Positions 43,034-53,314 of a stretch of 64,000 nucleotides of DNA are shown here, piece after piece. Every line of letters begins with the position of its first letter. The first letter of the stretch is position 1. The translations under genes and the position numbers were made by a program. The stretch lies in the NCBI RefSeq assembly GCF_037963765.1, contig NZ_CP150166.1:1681501-1745500 (forward strand), given 5' to 3'. The notes under the pieces are model-generated. The model saw only the letters and a program-made list of their open reading frames with translations. It was not told the origin of the DNA and did no database searches. This DNA is from Sporosarcina sp. FSL W8-0480. GTDB lineage: Bacteria > Bacillota > Bacilli > Bacillales_A > Planococcaceae.

Positions 43034-43424
43034 GGCTGTCCAGAAAGTCAGTAAAAACTGACCTTCTGTGACAGCCATATTAAATTACACAATGAGTGGT
43101 AATGTTGATTTCCGCTTCAGGCGGACGCTTTCCGCCGGCATGGCTTGAGCCTCCTCGGTCGCTAAAGGCGTGCGCCCTGCGGGGTCTCAAGGCTCATGCT
43201 ATTCCGGCAGGAGTCGCCGCCTTCCGCTCCAATCAACGGAAATCCTTTCATTATGGAATAAATTGAAAAATAAATACAAAAAATCGTCCAATCTGATAAC
43301 CTTCTGAAAGTGGTGGGTATCAATCAGCTGCTTTTAGCAGGTTAATGATAAAAACCCAAAAATGGTGGCAGAAGAAAACAAATCTTCTACCACCACTTTT
43401 ACTTTAGGAACTTATTGGACAGCC
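43034..43424. mobile_element. IS remnant or MITE-like element (391 bp)
   Basis: Inverted ends GGCTGTCC (43034-43041) and GGACAGCC (43417-43424), with similarity extending inward (GGCTGTCCAGAAAGTCAG against GGCTGTCCAATAAGTTCC). The left end forms a long hairpin (43034-43075) and a second strong hairpin lies at 43363-43395. No transposase remains. GC-rich repeat D is nested inside. The right hairpin, read on the minus strand, is followed by T and could terminate rnjA. Confidence 0.65.
43104..43237 (+). repeat. GC-rich palindromic repeat, copy D
   Basis: A 134-bp block, same orientation as copy A: GTTGATTTCCGCTTCAGG at the left, CGCTCCAATCAAC at the right, with GGAGTCGCCGCC inside. It is nested in the element at 43034-43424. 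Confidence 0.85.
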
Positions 43425-43436
43425 TCATTTTTCCAT

Positions 43437-45110
43437 TTAAACTTCCATGACAACAGGAAGGACCATTGGTCTCCGTTTTGTCTGGTCGTATAAATAAGGG
43501 GATAGAATATCGATTATGTCGCTTTTCAATGCTCCCGCTCCTGCTTCGACAGAGGAGTTGGCGAGCTTTTTATTCAATTCCTTGGACAATATTTGTTGGG
43601 CTTCGCTGATCATTGTGCCTGATTCTCTCATGTAGACAAAACCACGTGAAATAATGTCTGGACCTGAAACAACTTTGTTGCGTTTTTTGTCAACTGTTGC
43701 AACGACGATTACCAAACCGTCTTCGGAAAGGATTTTACGATCGCGTAATACAACACTACCAATATCCCCAATTCCACTTCCGTCGATGTATACATCTCCA
43801 GATGGAATTTTACCGGCAATCCTTGCAGTATTCTCCGTCAACGCCAACACATCACCGTTACTCATGATGAATGTGTTTTCTGGTGCGACATCACAGTCAA
43901 TGGCAAGCTCGTTATGCATCTTCAACATGCGGTACTCTCCATGGATTGGCATGAAGAATTTCGGTTTAATCAAACGAAGCATCAGTTTCTGCTCTTCTTG
44001 GGAACCGTGACCAGATGTATGGATATTGTTCAGAGCGCCATAAATAACTTCAGCTCCTGCGCGGAATAATGCATTGATTGTTTTATTAACACTTAGAGTG
44101 TTTCCGGGAATCGGAGATGACGAAAAGATTACAGTGTCGCCAGGTTGTATTTGGACTTGGCGATGTGTTCCATTCGCTATCCTTGACAAAGCTGCCATGG
44201 GTTCACCTTGGCTCCCTGTACATAGAATCATTACTTCGTTGGCAGGAAGTCTGTTTAGTGATTGAGCGTCGACAAACAATTCTTTAGGGGCGTTAATATA
44301 GCCTAATTCACGACCAATCGTAATTGCATTATCCATACTGCGGCCGAATACAGCTATTTTTCTACCATAATGCTCGGCAGCTTCGATAACCTGTTGTAGA
44401 CGGTGTATATTGGAGGCGAATGTAGCGAAAATAATTCTTCCATCCACTTTCCGGAAAATTTCGTTCAGACTGTCTCCGACTTTTCGTTCCGACATTGTAA
44501 AATTCGGCACTTCGGCATTCGTACTATCTGATAAAAGACAAAGGACGCCGTCACTTCCGACTTTGGCCATTTTTGCAAGATTAGCAGGCTCTCCAACTGG
44601 GGTGAAATCAAATTTGAAATCTCCAGTGTGAACAACATTTCCGGATGGTGTTTTAACGACTACTCCGAATGCATCAGGAATACTATGAGTTGTCCGGAAA
44701 AAAGAAACAGATGTCTTTCTAAATTTGATGACATCATCTTCTTTGATCTCAATCAATTTTGTTGTACGTAGGAGGCCGTGTTCCTCAAGTTTATTGCGAA
44801 GAAGACCGAGTGCTAATTTCCCGCCGTAGACAGGAATATTAACTTTTCTTAGCAAATATGGGATTCCACCGATATGGTCTTCGTGACCATGTGTGATGAA
44901 AAGACCTTTGATTTTATCGATATTCTTTTCCAAATACGTATAGTCAGGAATTACATAGTCGATTCCTAACAGATCGTCTTCTGGAAATTTAATGCCTGCG
45001 TCAATTAGGATGATTTCATCCTGGAATTGTACACAGTACGTGTTTTTGCCGATTTCACCAAGTCCGCCTAAAGCGAAAACGGCAGTTTCATTGTTTTTTA
45101 TTAATTTCAT
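43437..45110 (-). CDS. rnjA: Ribonuclease J1
   Basis: A 557-aa metallo-beta-lactamase/beta-CASP ribonuclease with 5'-3' exonuclease and endonuclease activity in mRNA decay and rRNA maturation. The zinc motif is H74-G-H76-E-D78-H79, at the same positions as in B. subtilis RNase J1. beta-CASP and C-terminal domains follow; length is standard. It lies five nt after rpoY, as in B. subtilis ykzG-ykqC, and the pair is cotranscribed. Confidence 0.96.
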   Translation of the reverse strand: MKLIKNNETAVFALGGLGEIGKNTYCVQFQDEIILIDAGIKFPEDDLLGIDYVIPDYTYLEKNIDKIKGLFITHGHEDHIGGIPYLLRKVNIPVYGGKLALGLLRNKLEEHGLLRTTKLIEIKEDDVIKFRKTSVSFFRTTHSIPDAFGVVVKTPSGNVVHTGDFKFDFTPVGEPANLAKMAKVGSDGVLCLLSDSTNAEVPNFTMSERKVGDSLNEIFRKVDGRIIFATFASNIHRLQQVIEAAEHYGRKIAVFGRSMDNAITIGRELGYINAPKELFVDAQSLNRLPANEVMILCTGSQGEPMAALSRIANGTHRQVQIQPGDTVIFSSSPIPGNTLSVNKTINALFRAGAEVIYGALNNIHTSGHGSQEEQKLMLRLIKPKFFMPIHGEYRMLKMHNELAIDCDVAPENTFIMSNGDVLALTENTARIAGKIPSGDVYIDGSGIGDIGSVVLRDRKILSEDGLVIVVATVDKKRNKVVSGPDIISRGFVYMRESGTMISEAQQILSKELNKKLANSSVEAGAGALKSDIIDILSPYLYDQTKRRPMVLPVVMEV

Positions 45111-45115
45111 GATGC

Positions 45116-45325
45116 TTAGACCTGCTCTAACTCAAAATGAGGGGATGCTTGCTCATATTCGAGATGTGCGCCTTCAAGAAGCTGAATCAATTCAATATTG
45201 TACTTGCGTTCTTTCAGTTTTTCGCGGACAGTTCTTTCTGAATCGGCTTCGATGTACAATTGTTTTGTGTTTTCGCGAATAGGTACTTGTGTTAGATTTT
45301 CTTGGTAATAAACTTTGTAAATCAT
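45116..45325 (-). CDS. rpoY: RNA polymerase epsilon subunit
   Basis: A 69-aa protein of the RpoY/YkzG family ([19 protein letters not shown]), an accessory RNA polymerase subunit of Firmicutes. I choose ATG 45325, preceded by AAGGAGAG, over a 15-codon longer reading that includes the ribosome binding site. It is directly upstream of rnjA. Confidence 0.93.
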   Translation of the reverse strand: MIYKVYYQENLTQVPIRENTKQLYIEADSERTVREKLKERKYNIELIQLLEGAHLEYEQASPHFELEQV

Positions 45326-45389
45326 GGTAAGCTCTCCTTTTTTACGTTCGTTTGAAATCTTTCTCTTCATCTTAGCATGTCAGTTGTCT

Positions 45390-45425
45390 AAAATAAAGAA
45401 AAGCCCACCAATTGCATTGGCGGGC
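45390..45425 (-). terminator. Terminator of the 25-codon gene
   Basis: GCCCACCAAT (45403-45412) pairs with ATTGGCGGGC (45416-45425). On the minus strand a T-rich run follows. It separates the short gene from rpoY. Confidence 0.85.
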
Positions 45426-45431
45426 GTGAAA

Positions 45432-45509
45432 TTATGCAATTGTCTTTTTGCCGAGTATGCCATTGAGCCGTTTCAACAGTTTGCGTTTTAGGCGCTTGTA
45501 CATGGGCAT
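45432..45509 (-). CDS. 25-residue highly basic peptide (unrecognised)
   Basis: A tiny open frame on the minus strand encoding 25 residues, nine of them Lys or Arg (core Y-K-R-L-K-R-K-L-L-K-R-L). AAGGAG lies 4 nt before ATG 45509 and 10 nt before an in-frame ATG at 45503. A perfect-consensus sigma-A promoter stands just upstream and a strong terminator just downstream, so it is a self-contained unit of about 120 nt. It could be a cationic amphipathic peptide, a ribosome- or RNA-binding protein, or a small RNA whose frame is incidental. I do not recognise it. Confidence 0.55.
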   Translation of the reverse strand: MPMYKRLKRKLLKRLNGILGKKTIA

Positions 45510-45525
45510 ATCACTCCTTAAAGAC

Positions 45526-45554
45526 ATTATATATCTATTTGAACTTTCTGTCAA
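45526..45554 (-). promoter_or_regulatory. Perfect-consensus sigma-A promoter
   Basis: On the minus strand TTGACA (45549-45554) and TATAAT (45526-45531) are separated by exactly 17 bp. The start site would fall about at the ribosome binding site of the 25-codon gene, giving an almost leaderless but SD-led transcript. Confidence 0.88.
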
Positions 45555-45611
45555 GTTGAATTAGGGTACAGTCAATGTTGATTTGCGCTGTTAGAGAAAG
45601 ATTTCATTTCA

Positions 45612-45653
45612 AAAATGAAAAGAAAAAATGCATAGAGACTTCTAAGCATTTTT
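45612..45653 (-). terminator. Terminator downstream of def, beyond repeat E
   Basis: AAAAATGC (45624-45631) pairs with GCATTTTT (45646-45653) around an inner TAGA/TCTA stem. On the minus strand a T-rich run follows. It is the only clear terminator for def, so repeat E is inside the def transcript. Confidence 0.75.
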
Positions 45654-45703
45654 GATGGGGGATTCTATTAAATTCAAACTTTAATCATGGTAAAAGAATC
45701 TCT

Positions 45704-45835
45704 GTTGATTGGAGCGTAAGACGGCCGACTCCGGGAGGATCAGCGGGACAGGTGAAACAACCAACGGTAGCGAAGCGAACGGGTTGGTTCACCGCACGCC
45801 CTCCGGAAAGCGTGCCGTCTGGAGCGCAAATCAAC
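45704..45835 (-). repeat. GC-rich palindromic repeat, copy E
   Basis: A 132-bp block oriented like copy B (GTTGATTGGAGCG at the left, GGAGCGCAAATCAAC at the right). An isolated 13-bp end, GTTGATTTGCGCT, occurs inverted at 45577-45589, about 115 bp to the left. The stretch between holds only the def terminator hairpin and AT-rich DNA. Confidence 0.85.
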
Positions 45836-45859
45836 GTATTGCTTTTTATTTATATTCCC

Positions 45860-46417
45860 TCAATCCCTCTCAAAAGGTACCGCACCCGGGATTTCTTTGA
45901 ATGGTTCTTTCGGGTCGATGTGATCGTAAAACATAACACCGTTCAAATGATCCAATTCATGTTGAAACGCAATAGAAGGAAGACCTTTTAATCGTAACTT
46001 GAATTCCTTGCCGTCCATATCGAAGGCCTTAATCGTAATTCTGGAATAGCGAGGTACAAAACCTTCGACATCGCGATCCACCGATAGACAGCCTTCTCCA
46101 TTAGATAAATAAGTTCTTTCTACTGAATGACTGATTATTTTCGGGTTGATGGCGACAAAACTTAACGGCTCTTTATTTTCTTCTTCAATATGCAACGCGA
46201 ATACTCGCTTTGAAACGTTAACCTGTGGTGCAGCGAGTCCGATGCCTGGTCTTAGGCCGTATCGTTCACATACTTCATCATCTTGGCTATTTATAATATA
46301 TTGAAGTAACTCTTCGCAAAGTTTTTTGTCTTCATCAGTTAAAGGGAAAGTCACTTCTTCCGCGACTTTTCTCAGTGCAGGATGACCCTCGCGCACAATA
46401 TCACTCATCAATATCAT
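45860..46417 (-). CDS. def: Peptide deformylase, type 2
   Basis: A 185-aa metalloenzyme that removes the N-formyl group from new proteins. All three motifs are present: G-I-G-L-A-A-P-Q (58-65), E-G-C110-L-S and H153-E154-L-D-H157, holding Fe2+. The length and insertion are of type 2, typical of Bacilli. ATG 46417 with AAGGAAG eight nt upstream. Divergent from ykyA, as ykrB is placed in B. subtilis. Confidence 0.95.
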   Translation of the reverse strand: MILMSDIVREGHPALRKVAEEVTFPLTDEDKKLCEELLQYIINSQDDEVCERYGLRPGIGLAAPQVNVSKRVFALHIEEENKEPLSFVAINPKIISHSVERTYLSNGEGCLSVDRDVEGFVPRYSRITIKAFDMDGKEFKLRLKGLPSIAFQHELDHLNGVMFYDHIDPKEPFKEIPGAVPFERD

Positions 46418-46550
46418 TGGTTGTACTTCCTTTCATTTACAATGCTTTCATCTATTATATGCTAATAGGAAAGATGGTTAAAGTAATTTGTGCATCCTTG
46501 AAAAGGATGAATGATAGCGCTATAGTGAAACAAAGACTGGAGGAATACGT

Positions 46551-47192
46551 ATGAAGAAAAAACTGATAGGATTTTTAGTGATCGGTGTATTGACATTATC
46601 AGGCTGCAGCATGGGTGCCTCAACCGAGAAGCAGTTATCCGACACTCTATCAAAAATGAATGATTCTGAGTCGGAATATCGAGATACACAAAGCCAGATG
46701 ACAGAGATGGAAAAAACGGAACAAAAGATATTTAAAGAAACAATGGAGTTAACGAAGGAAGATATTGAAAAGTTACGATCCAATGTGTCTGAGTTGGAAA
46801 AGCTGATTGAAGAACGGTTAAGCCGATTGGACAAAGAAGAAGAATCGATGAAGGAAGCAGAAGGTTTCATAAAAGAGCTCGAAACAGTTCTGGAAAAAGC
46901 ATCTGAAGAGGAAAAGAGTCATGTTGAAAAGTTGAAAGCCTCAGTTGAGAAAAGATATGAGCTACATCAATCCTTTGTGGATGAATATAGAAAGTTGGCT
47001 ACTATTCAAAAAGAGTTTTATGGTGTTTTATCTAAAGAAGATGTTAAATTGGAAGAATTAAAGCAAAAAGTTGAAGAAATTAACAAGCAAAATACGGTTG
47101 TTAAAACTGCAATAGCAGATTTCAATGAAGCGACAAAAGAAGTTAATTCCATAAAGAATGAAGTGTTTTCAAGTTTAGAAAAAGATAAATAA
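46551..47192 (+). CDS. ykyA: YkyA-family lipoprotein
   Basis: A 213-aa predicted lipoprotein: signal peptide with lipobox L-S-G-C (Cys19), followed by an almost entirely helical, charged coiled coil. It fits YkyA, a putative cell-wall-binding lipoprotein lying between def and pdhA in B. subtilis; function unknown. ATG start with CTGGAGGA upstream; a terminator follows at 47204-47236. Confidence 0.88.
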   Translation: MKKKLIGFLVIGVLTLSGCSMGASTEKQLSDTLSKMNDSESEYRDTQSQMTEMEKTEQKIFKETMELTKEDIEKLRSNVSELEKLIEERLSRLDKEEESMKEAEGFIKELETVLEKASEEEKSHVEKLKASVEKRYELHQSFVDEYRKLATIQKEFYGVLSKEDVKLEELKQKVEEINKQNTVVKTAIADFNEATKEVNSIKNEVFSSLEKDK

Positions 47193-47203
47193 AGGAAAAG
47201 TGT

Positions 47204-47236
47204 AAAGTGGTGGCGAAATGCTCCACTTTTTCTTTT
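47204..47236 (+). terminator. Rho-independent terminator
   Basis: AAAGTGG (47204-47210) with CCACTTT (47223-47229), followed by a T-rich tail, after ykyA. Confidence 0.85.
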
Positions 47237-47348
47237 TCTACAAAAACAATTCTATTATAATACAGATGAAATATTGTGGTAGTACAGTATGTTATTTTGA
47301 AATAATTCTGATTGGAGGTGTCTATAGGAATAACGATGACTTCAACGA

Positions 47349-47377
47349 TTGACCAATTTGCTCCTCTTAAGTATACT
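47349..47377 (+). promoter_or_regulatory. Sigma-A promoter of the pdh operon
   Basis: TTGACC (47349-47354) and TATACT (47372-47377) with a 17-bp spacer, 71 bp upstream of pdhA. The leader is about 60 nt. Confidence 0.7.
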
Positions 47378-47433
47378 AAGTGAGGAAGACTGTTGTATCA
47401 CTATAAGAAACAGAAAAAATAATACAGTTATAA

Positions 47434-48564
<1,131 letters not shown>

Positions 48565-48567
48565 CCG

Positions 48568-49545
48568 ATGGCACAAATGACGATGATTCAAGCGATTACC
48601 GATGCAATGCGCACGGAGCTGAAAAATGATGAAAACGTCCTCGTCTTCGGTGAAGACGTTGGAAACAACGGTGGAGTATTCCGCGCAACAGAAGGGCTGC
48701 AAAAAGAGTTCGGCGAAGAGCGTGTATTCGATACACCGCTTGCTGAATCAGGAATTGGTGGTCTTGCGGTTGGTTTAACCCTAACAGGTTTCCGTCCGGT
48801 AATGGAAATCCAGTTTTTCGGATTCCTATATGAAGTGATTGACTCTGTCAGCGGTCAATTGGCTCGTCAATCCTTCCGTACAGGTGGAAGATATAACGCG
48901 CCTGTAACAATCCGTTCTCCATTCGGTGGCGGTGTTGCAACACCTGAAATGCATGCTGATAGCTTTGAAGGGATTGTTGCATCTCAACCAGGTTTGACAG
49001 TAGTCATCCCATCAACGCCATATGACGCAAAAGGGCTTCTAATCTCAGCAATCCGCGATGAAAACCCTGTTGTTTTCCTGGAACATATGAAGCTCTACCG
49101 TTCGTTCAGACAAGAAGTACCTGAAGAGGCGTATACAATTCCTCTTGGGAAAGCTGACGTAAAAAGAGAGGGTACTGATCTTTCGATAATTACGTATGGT
49201 GCGATGGTTCATGAAAGCTTAAAAGCGGCAGAAGTACTTGAAAAAGAAGGCCATTCCGTAGAGGTGGTTGACTTACGTACAGTTCAGCCATTGGATATCG
49301 AAACGATTATCGCTTCTGTTGAAAAGACAAACCGTGCAATCGTAGTCCAAGAGGCGCAAAAGCAAGCTGGTATTGCTGCAAACGTCGTTTCAGAAATTAC
49401 GGAACGAGCAATCTTGAGTTTGGAAGCACCTGTTCTGCGTGTGACGGCTCCTGATACTGTCTATCCGTTTGCTCAAGGTGAAAACGCTTGGTTACCTGAT
49501 GCTAATGACATTATTGAAACAGCTAAAAAAGTTTTGACATTCTAA
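48568..49545 (+). CDS. pdhB: Pyruvate dehydrogenase E1 beta subunit
   Basis: A 325-aa transketolase-like subunit forming the heterotetrameric E1 with PdhA. Typical segments [15 protein letters not shown] and E-M-Q/E-I-Q-F are present. ATG with GGAGTCG upstream. Base composition is like the rest of the operon, with codons of a highly expressed gene. Confidence 0.96.
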   Translation: MAQMTMIQAITDAMRTELKNDENVLVFGEDVGNNGGVFRATEGLQKEFGEERVFDTPLAESGIGGLAVGLTLTGFRPVMEIQFFGFLYEVIDSVSGQLARQSFRTGGRYNAPVTIRSPFGGGVATPEMHADSFEGIVASQPGLTVVIPSTPYDAKGLLISAIRDENPVVFLEHMKLYRSFRQEVPEEAYTIPLGKADVKREGTDLSIITYGAMVHESLKAAEVLEKEGHSVEVVDLRTVQPLDIETIIASVEKTNRAIVVQEAQKQAGIAANVVSEITERAILSLEAPVLRVTAPDTVYPFAQGENAWLPDANDIIETAKKVLTF

Positions 49546-49575
49546 TTGAAACTCTGATAAGAAAGGGTGATTCTT

Positions 49576-50910
49576 GTGGCATTTGAATTCCGTTTGCCGG
49601 ATATCGGGGAAGGGATTCACGAAGGTGAAGTCGTAAAGTGGTTTGTTGCCAAGGGCGATAAAGTCAACGAAGACGATACACTTCTTGAAATCCAAAACGA
49701 TAAAGCAGTTGTGGAAATTCCATCACCTGTAACAGGCACTGTAGAGGAAATAGTAGTTGAAGAAGGCAAAGTCGCTATTGTTGGTGACGTATTAATCCGC
49801 TTTGACGCTCCAGGATACGAAAGTAATGCAAGTGCTGTTGAGGGCAAGGAAGAAACCGAAGCACAAGTTCAGGCAACTGCAGAAGCAGGCCAGGAAATTG
49901 ATAAAGAAGAGATAAAGAAGGATCAGCCTTCGCAAAAACAAGTTGAAGACGAATCTACGAAGCGTGTCATTGCTATGCCATCAGTCCGTAAATTTGCTCG
50001 CGAGCAGGAAGTAAACATCCGTCAAGTGCAAGGAACAGGAAAAAATGGCCGTGTACTGAAAGAGGATATTGAAGCTTTCCTTAACGGAGGCCAAGAACAA
50101 TCAGCTCAAGTTTCCGAAGAGGCGCAAGCGGCTCCGGCATCAGCTCCAATTGAAACGCAAAGAAATGATGCGCAACCAGCAGTAGCTCCTATCGTCTTGG
50201 AAGGTGACTTCCCTGAAACTCGTGAAAAGATGACTGGAATCAGGAAAGCGATTGCCAAAGCAATGGTAAACTCCAAGCATACTGCGCCGCATGTGACTTT
50301 GTTGGATGAAATCGATGTAACAGAGCTTGTTGCACACCGTAAAAAGTTCAAAGAGATTGCAGCAGAAAAAGATATTAAACTTACTTACCTTCCATACGTT
50401 GTGAAGGCGCTTGTTTCTACGTTACGTGAATTCCCTCAACTAAACACATCATTAGATGATGAAAAAGAGGAAATCATTCAAAAGCATTATTACAACATTG
50501 GAATTGCTGCCGATACGGATCGTGGTTTGCTTGTGCCTGTCATCAAACATGCAGATCGAAAATCAGTATTTGCAATTTCAGACGAAATTAGCCAACTTGC
50601 AACAAAGGCCCGTGATGGTAAATTGAGCCCGTCTGAAATGAAAGGCGCTTCCACTTCCATCACGAACATCGGCTCTGCAGGTGGGCAATGGTTCACACCA
50701 ATCATTAACCATCCGGAAGTTGCAATTCTGGGAATCGGCCGCATTTCAGAAAAACCGATAGTCAAAAATGGTGAAATAGTTGCTGCACCTATGTTAGCAT
50801 TATCTTTGGTATTCGATCATCGGGTAATTGATGGTGTAACAGGGCAGCAGGCTCTGAACCATATTAAAAAATTACTCGGCAATCCAGAACTTTTATTAAT
50901 GGAGGCGTAA
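49576..50910 (+). CDS. pdhC: Dihydrolipoyl acetyltransferase E2 of pyruvate dehydrogenase
   Basis: A 444-aa E2 core protein: one lipoyl domain (1-78, lipoylated K43 in D-K-A), an Ala/Glu-rich linker, a peripheral-subunit-binding domain (about 135-175), a second linker, and the acetyltransferase domain (about 210-444) with H-R-V-I-D-G. It builds the 60-mer core that transfers acetyl to CoA. GTG 49576 has AAAGGG upstream and gives the standard start [12 protein letters not shown]. Confidence 0.95.
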   Translation: MAFEFRLPDIGEGIHEGEVVKWFVAKGDKVNEDDTLLEIQNDKAVVEIPSPVTGTVEEIVVEEGKVAIVGDVLIRFDAPGYESNASAVEGKEETEAQVQATAEAGQEIDKEEIKKDQPSQKQVEDESTKRVIAMPSVRKFAREQEVNIRQVQGTGKNGRVLKEDIEAFLNGGQEQSAQVSEEAQAAPASAPIETQRNDAQPAVAPIVLEGDFPETREKMTGIRKAIAKAMVNSKHTAPHVTLLDEIDVTELVAHRKKFKEIAAEKDIKLTYLPYVVKALVSTLREFPQLNTSLDDEKEEIIQKHYYNIGIAADTDRGLLVPVIKHADRKSVFAISDEISQLATKARDGKLSPSEMKGASTSITNIGSAGGQWFTPIINHPEVAILGIGRISEKPIVKNGEIVAAPMLALSLVFDHRVIDGVTGQQALNHIKKLLGNPELLLMEA

Positions 50911-50914
50911 ACAA

Positions 50915-52327
50915 ATGGTAGTAGGAGACTTTCCAATTGAAGTGGATACACTTGTTGTAGGATCTGGACCCGGAGGATATGTTGCTGCAATCCGCGCAGC
51001 TCAGTTAGGACAAAAAGTCACTATCGTTGAGAAGGGTAGTCTTGGCGGAGTATGTCTGAACGTTGGTTGTATTCCTTCGAAAGCCCTGATTTCAGTAGGG
51101 CATCGTTTTGCATCTGCAAAAAATTCGGATGACATGGGAATCACAGCTACTGATGTGAAACTTGACTTCTCAAAAGCCCAAGCATTCAAAGACGGCGTCG
51201 TCAAAAAATTGACAGGCGGAGTCGAAGGACTTCTAAAAGGAAACAAAGTGGATATCGTCAATGGTGAAGCATACTTCGTCGATGCGAACACTGCAAAAGT
51301 AATGGATGAGACATCTTCACAAACGTACAAATTTAAAAACGCAATCATCGCGACAGGTTCTCGTCCGGTGGAAATCCCTACTTTCAAGTTTACAAAGCGT
51401 GTCATCAACTCTACTGGCGCACTAAACTTGGAAGAAGTACCAGGTCATTTGGTCGTTATCGGCGGAGGTTATATCGGTACAGAATTAGGCTCGGCTTATG
51501 CGAACCTTGGTTCCAAAGTAACGATCATCGAAGGCGCAGATGACATTCTTGCTGGCTTCGAGAAACAAATGACTCAAATCGTTAAAAAAGGTTTGAAGAA
51601 AAAAGGTGTAGAAATTGTCGTAAAAGCATCTGCAAAAGGTGTTGAAGAAACTGATACAGGCGTCGTCGTTACGTATGAAGCAAAAGGCGAAGAGCAGAAA
51701 GTTGAAGCTGACTATGTTCTCGTTACGGTTGGACGTCGTCCGAACACAGATGAAATCGGTTTGGAAGAATTGGGCGTTAAATTCCTTGAGCGCGGTCTAA
51801 TCGATGTGGACAAGCAATGCCGTACGAGTATTCCGAACATCTATGCAATCGGCGATATTGTCTCTGGTCCTCAACTTGCACACAAAGCTTCATATGAAGC
51901 AAAAGTGGCAGCTGAAGCGATTGCAGGCGAGAAATCCGAAGTCGACTATTTGGCAATTCCAGCTGTTTGCTTCACAGATCCAGAACTTGCAACTGTTGGA
52001 TTGAATGAACAACAAGCTAAAGATCAAGGCTATGAAGTAGTTGCGGGCAAATTCCCGTTTGCTGCAAATGGCCGTGCACTTGCGCTGAATGCTACTGATG
52101 GTTTCGTCAAACTTGTATCACGTAAAGAAGACGGACTTCTATTGGGCGCGCAAATTGTTGGTGAAAATGCTTCTGACATGATTGCTGAGCTTGGCCTCGC
52201 TATTGAAGCGGGCATGACATTGGAAGACATTGCAATGACAATCCACGCTCACCCAACTTTGGGAGAAATCTCAATGGAAGCAGCGGAAGTTGCTTTAGGC
52301 AAGCCTATTCATATGATCACAAAATAA
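50915..52327 (+). CDS. pdhD: Dihydrolipoamide dehydrogenase E3
   Basis: A 470-aa FAD disulfide oxidoreductase reoxidising the lipoyl groups with NAD+. FAD motif G-S-G-P-G-G (16-21), redox pair C47-L-N-V-G-C52, NAD motif G-G-G-Y-I-G near 188 and the C-terminal catalytic H-A-H-P-T-L near 446. It follows pdhC after four nt, with GGAGGCG upstream. It may also serve other 2-oxoacid dehydrogenases. Confidence 0.96.
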   Translation: MVVGDFPIEVDTLVVGSGPGGYVAAIRAAQLGQKVTIVEKGSLGGVCLNVGCIPSKALISVGHRFASAKNSDDMGITATDVKLDFSKAQAFKDGVVKKLTGGVEGLLKGNKVDIVNGEAYFVDANTAKVMDETSSQTYKFKNAIIATGSRPVEIPTFKFTKRVINSTGALNLEEVPGHLVVIGGGYIGTELGSAYANLGSKVTIIEGADDILAGFEKQMTQIVKKGLKKKGVEIVVKASAKGVEETDTGVVVTYEAKGEEQKVEADYVLVTVGRRPNTDEIGLEELGVKFLERGLIDVDKQCRTSIPNIYAIGDIVSGPQLAHKASYEAKVAAEAIAGEKSEVDYLAIPAVCFTDPELATVGLNEQQAKDQGYEVVAGKFPFAANGRALALNATDGFVKLVSRKEDGLLLGAQIVGENASDMIAELGLAIEAGMTLEDIAMTIHAHPTLGEISMEAAEVALGKPIHMITK

Positions 52328-52342
52328 TAAGTGAATGATAAT

Positions 52343-52385
52343 AAACGCGTCCAAGGCATGAATTGCCGAAGGACGCGTTTTATTC
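52343..52385 (+). terminator. Terminator of the pdh operon
   Basis: AAACGCGTCC (52343-52352) pairs with GGACGCGTTT (52371-52380), with an inner GGCA/TGCC stem and a T run. Confidence 0.88.
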
Positions 52386-52446
52386 GTTTGAAGCCATATC
52401 TAAAATCATGTTACGATTGAATTATTCAATCAAAGGAGCTGTTTCT

Positions 52447-53295
52447 ATGAAAAAGAGAATACTATACATATCATTACTGTCATCCATGCTGCTTTTAGCG
52501 TCCTGCAATGAAAAAATGGATCTTGAAACTTCCTCAAAAGAAGAAAACTCAGCAGATGTAGAAATAGAAACAGATGAGGTCTTAGAAGAAGATAGTGAAA
52601 TTGAGTCCGAAATTGAAATAGAAGAGGATGAAGCGGAGGGTCTGATTGAAGAGCCGCAATATGTCATGAATCCAAATACGTATTCGATCGAACCGATCGG
52701 TGAAGCAAATCCTAAAGTTGTCCTATTAACTATTGATGATGCCCCAGATAAACGGGCTCTTGATATGGCAAAAACTTTGAAGGAATTAAACGTTCCTGCA
52801 ATCTTCTTCGTGAATGGTCATTTTATCGCAACGGATGAAAAGAAGGCGATTCTGAAAGAAATCCATGATATGGGCTTTATAATTGGTAATCATACAAAAA
52901 CACATGCGAATCTTAAAAAAATAACGGAAGATGAACAGCGTGAAGAAATCATTTCCGTGAATGATATCGTTGAAGAGGTGACTGGAGAGCGTCCAACGTT
53001 TTTCCGTGCCCCGTTCGGTGCGAATACGGATTTCAGCCGAGCTTTGTCGCAAAAAGAGGGTATGCTCTTGATGAATTGGTCATATGGATACGATTTTGAA
53101 AAAGAGTTTATGACTAAGGAGAAAATCGCTGATATTATGGTGAATACTGAGCTTTTGAGAAATGGGTCAAATCTTTTAATGCATGATCGGGAATGGACAG
53201 CTGATGCATTGGAGGAAATTGTAAATGGACTGCGTAAGAAAGGGTATGAGTTTGTCAATCCAAGATTGATAAAAGGGATAGAAGAAATGGAATAA
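52447..53295 (+). CDS. Polysaccharide deacetylase-family lipoprotein
   Basis: A 282-aa lipoprotein: lipobox L-L-A-S-C (Cys20), an Asp/Glu-rich linker (about 25-72) and a NodB domain (about 90-280). Metal-site motifs are T-I-D-D (usual T-F-D-D-G) and H-T-K-T-H, with R-A-P-F-G as the third motif. Relatives remove acetyl groups from peptidoglycan or other polysaccharides outside the membrane. The change of D-D-G-P to D-D-A-P may alter activity. ATG 52447 has AAAGGAG eight nt upstream; the ORF extends upstream without a site. Confidence 0.87.
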   Translation: MKKRILYISLLSSMLLLASCNEKMDLETSSKEENSADVEIETDEVLEEDSEIESEIEIEEDEAEGLIEEPQYVMNPNTYSIEPIGEANPKVVLLTIDDAPDKRALDMAKTLKELNVPAIFFVNGHFIATDEKKAILKEIHDMGFIIGNHTKTHANLKKITEDEQREEIISVNDIVEEVTGERPTFFRAPFGANTDFSRALSQKEGMLLMNWSYGYDFEKEFMTKEKIADIMVNTELLRNGSNLLMHDREWTADALEEIVNGLRKKGYEFVNPRLIKGIEEME

Positions 53296-53314
53296 GAAAA
53301 TGGGGGAATAGGTC

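Noticed and set aside
45709-45991. Plus-strand frames across repeat E
   Set aside because: They run through a GC-rich repeat into the antisense of def and have no start signals.
47335-47382. 15-codon leader peptide before pdhA
   Set aside because: Weak ribosome binding site, and the pdh promoter -10 lies inside it, so the main transcript would not contain it.
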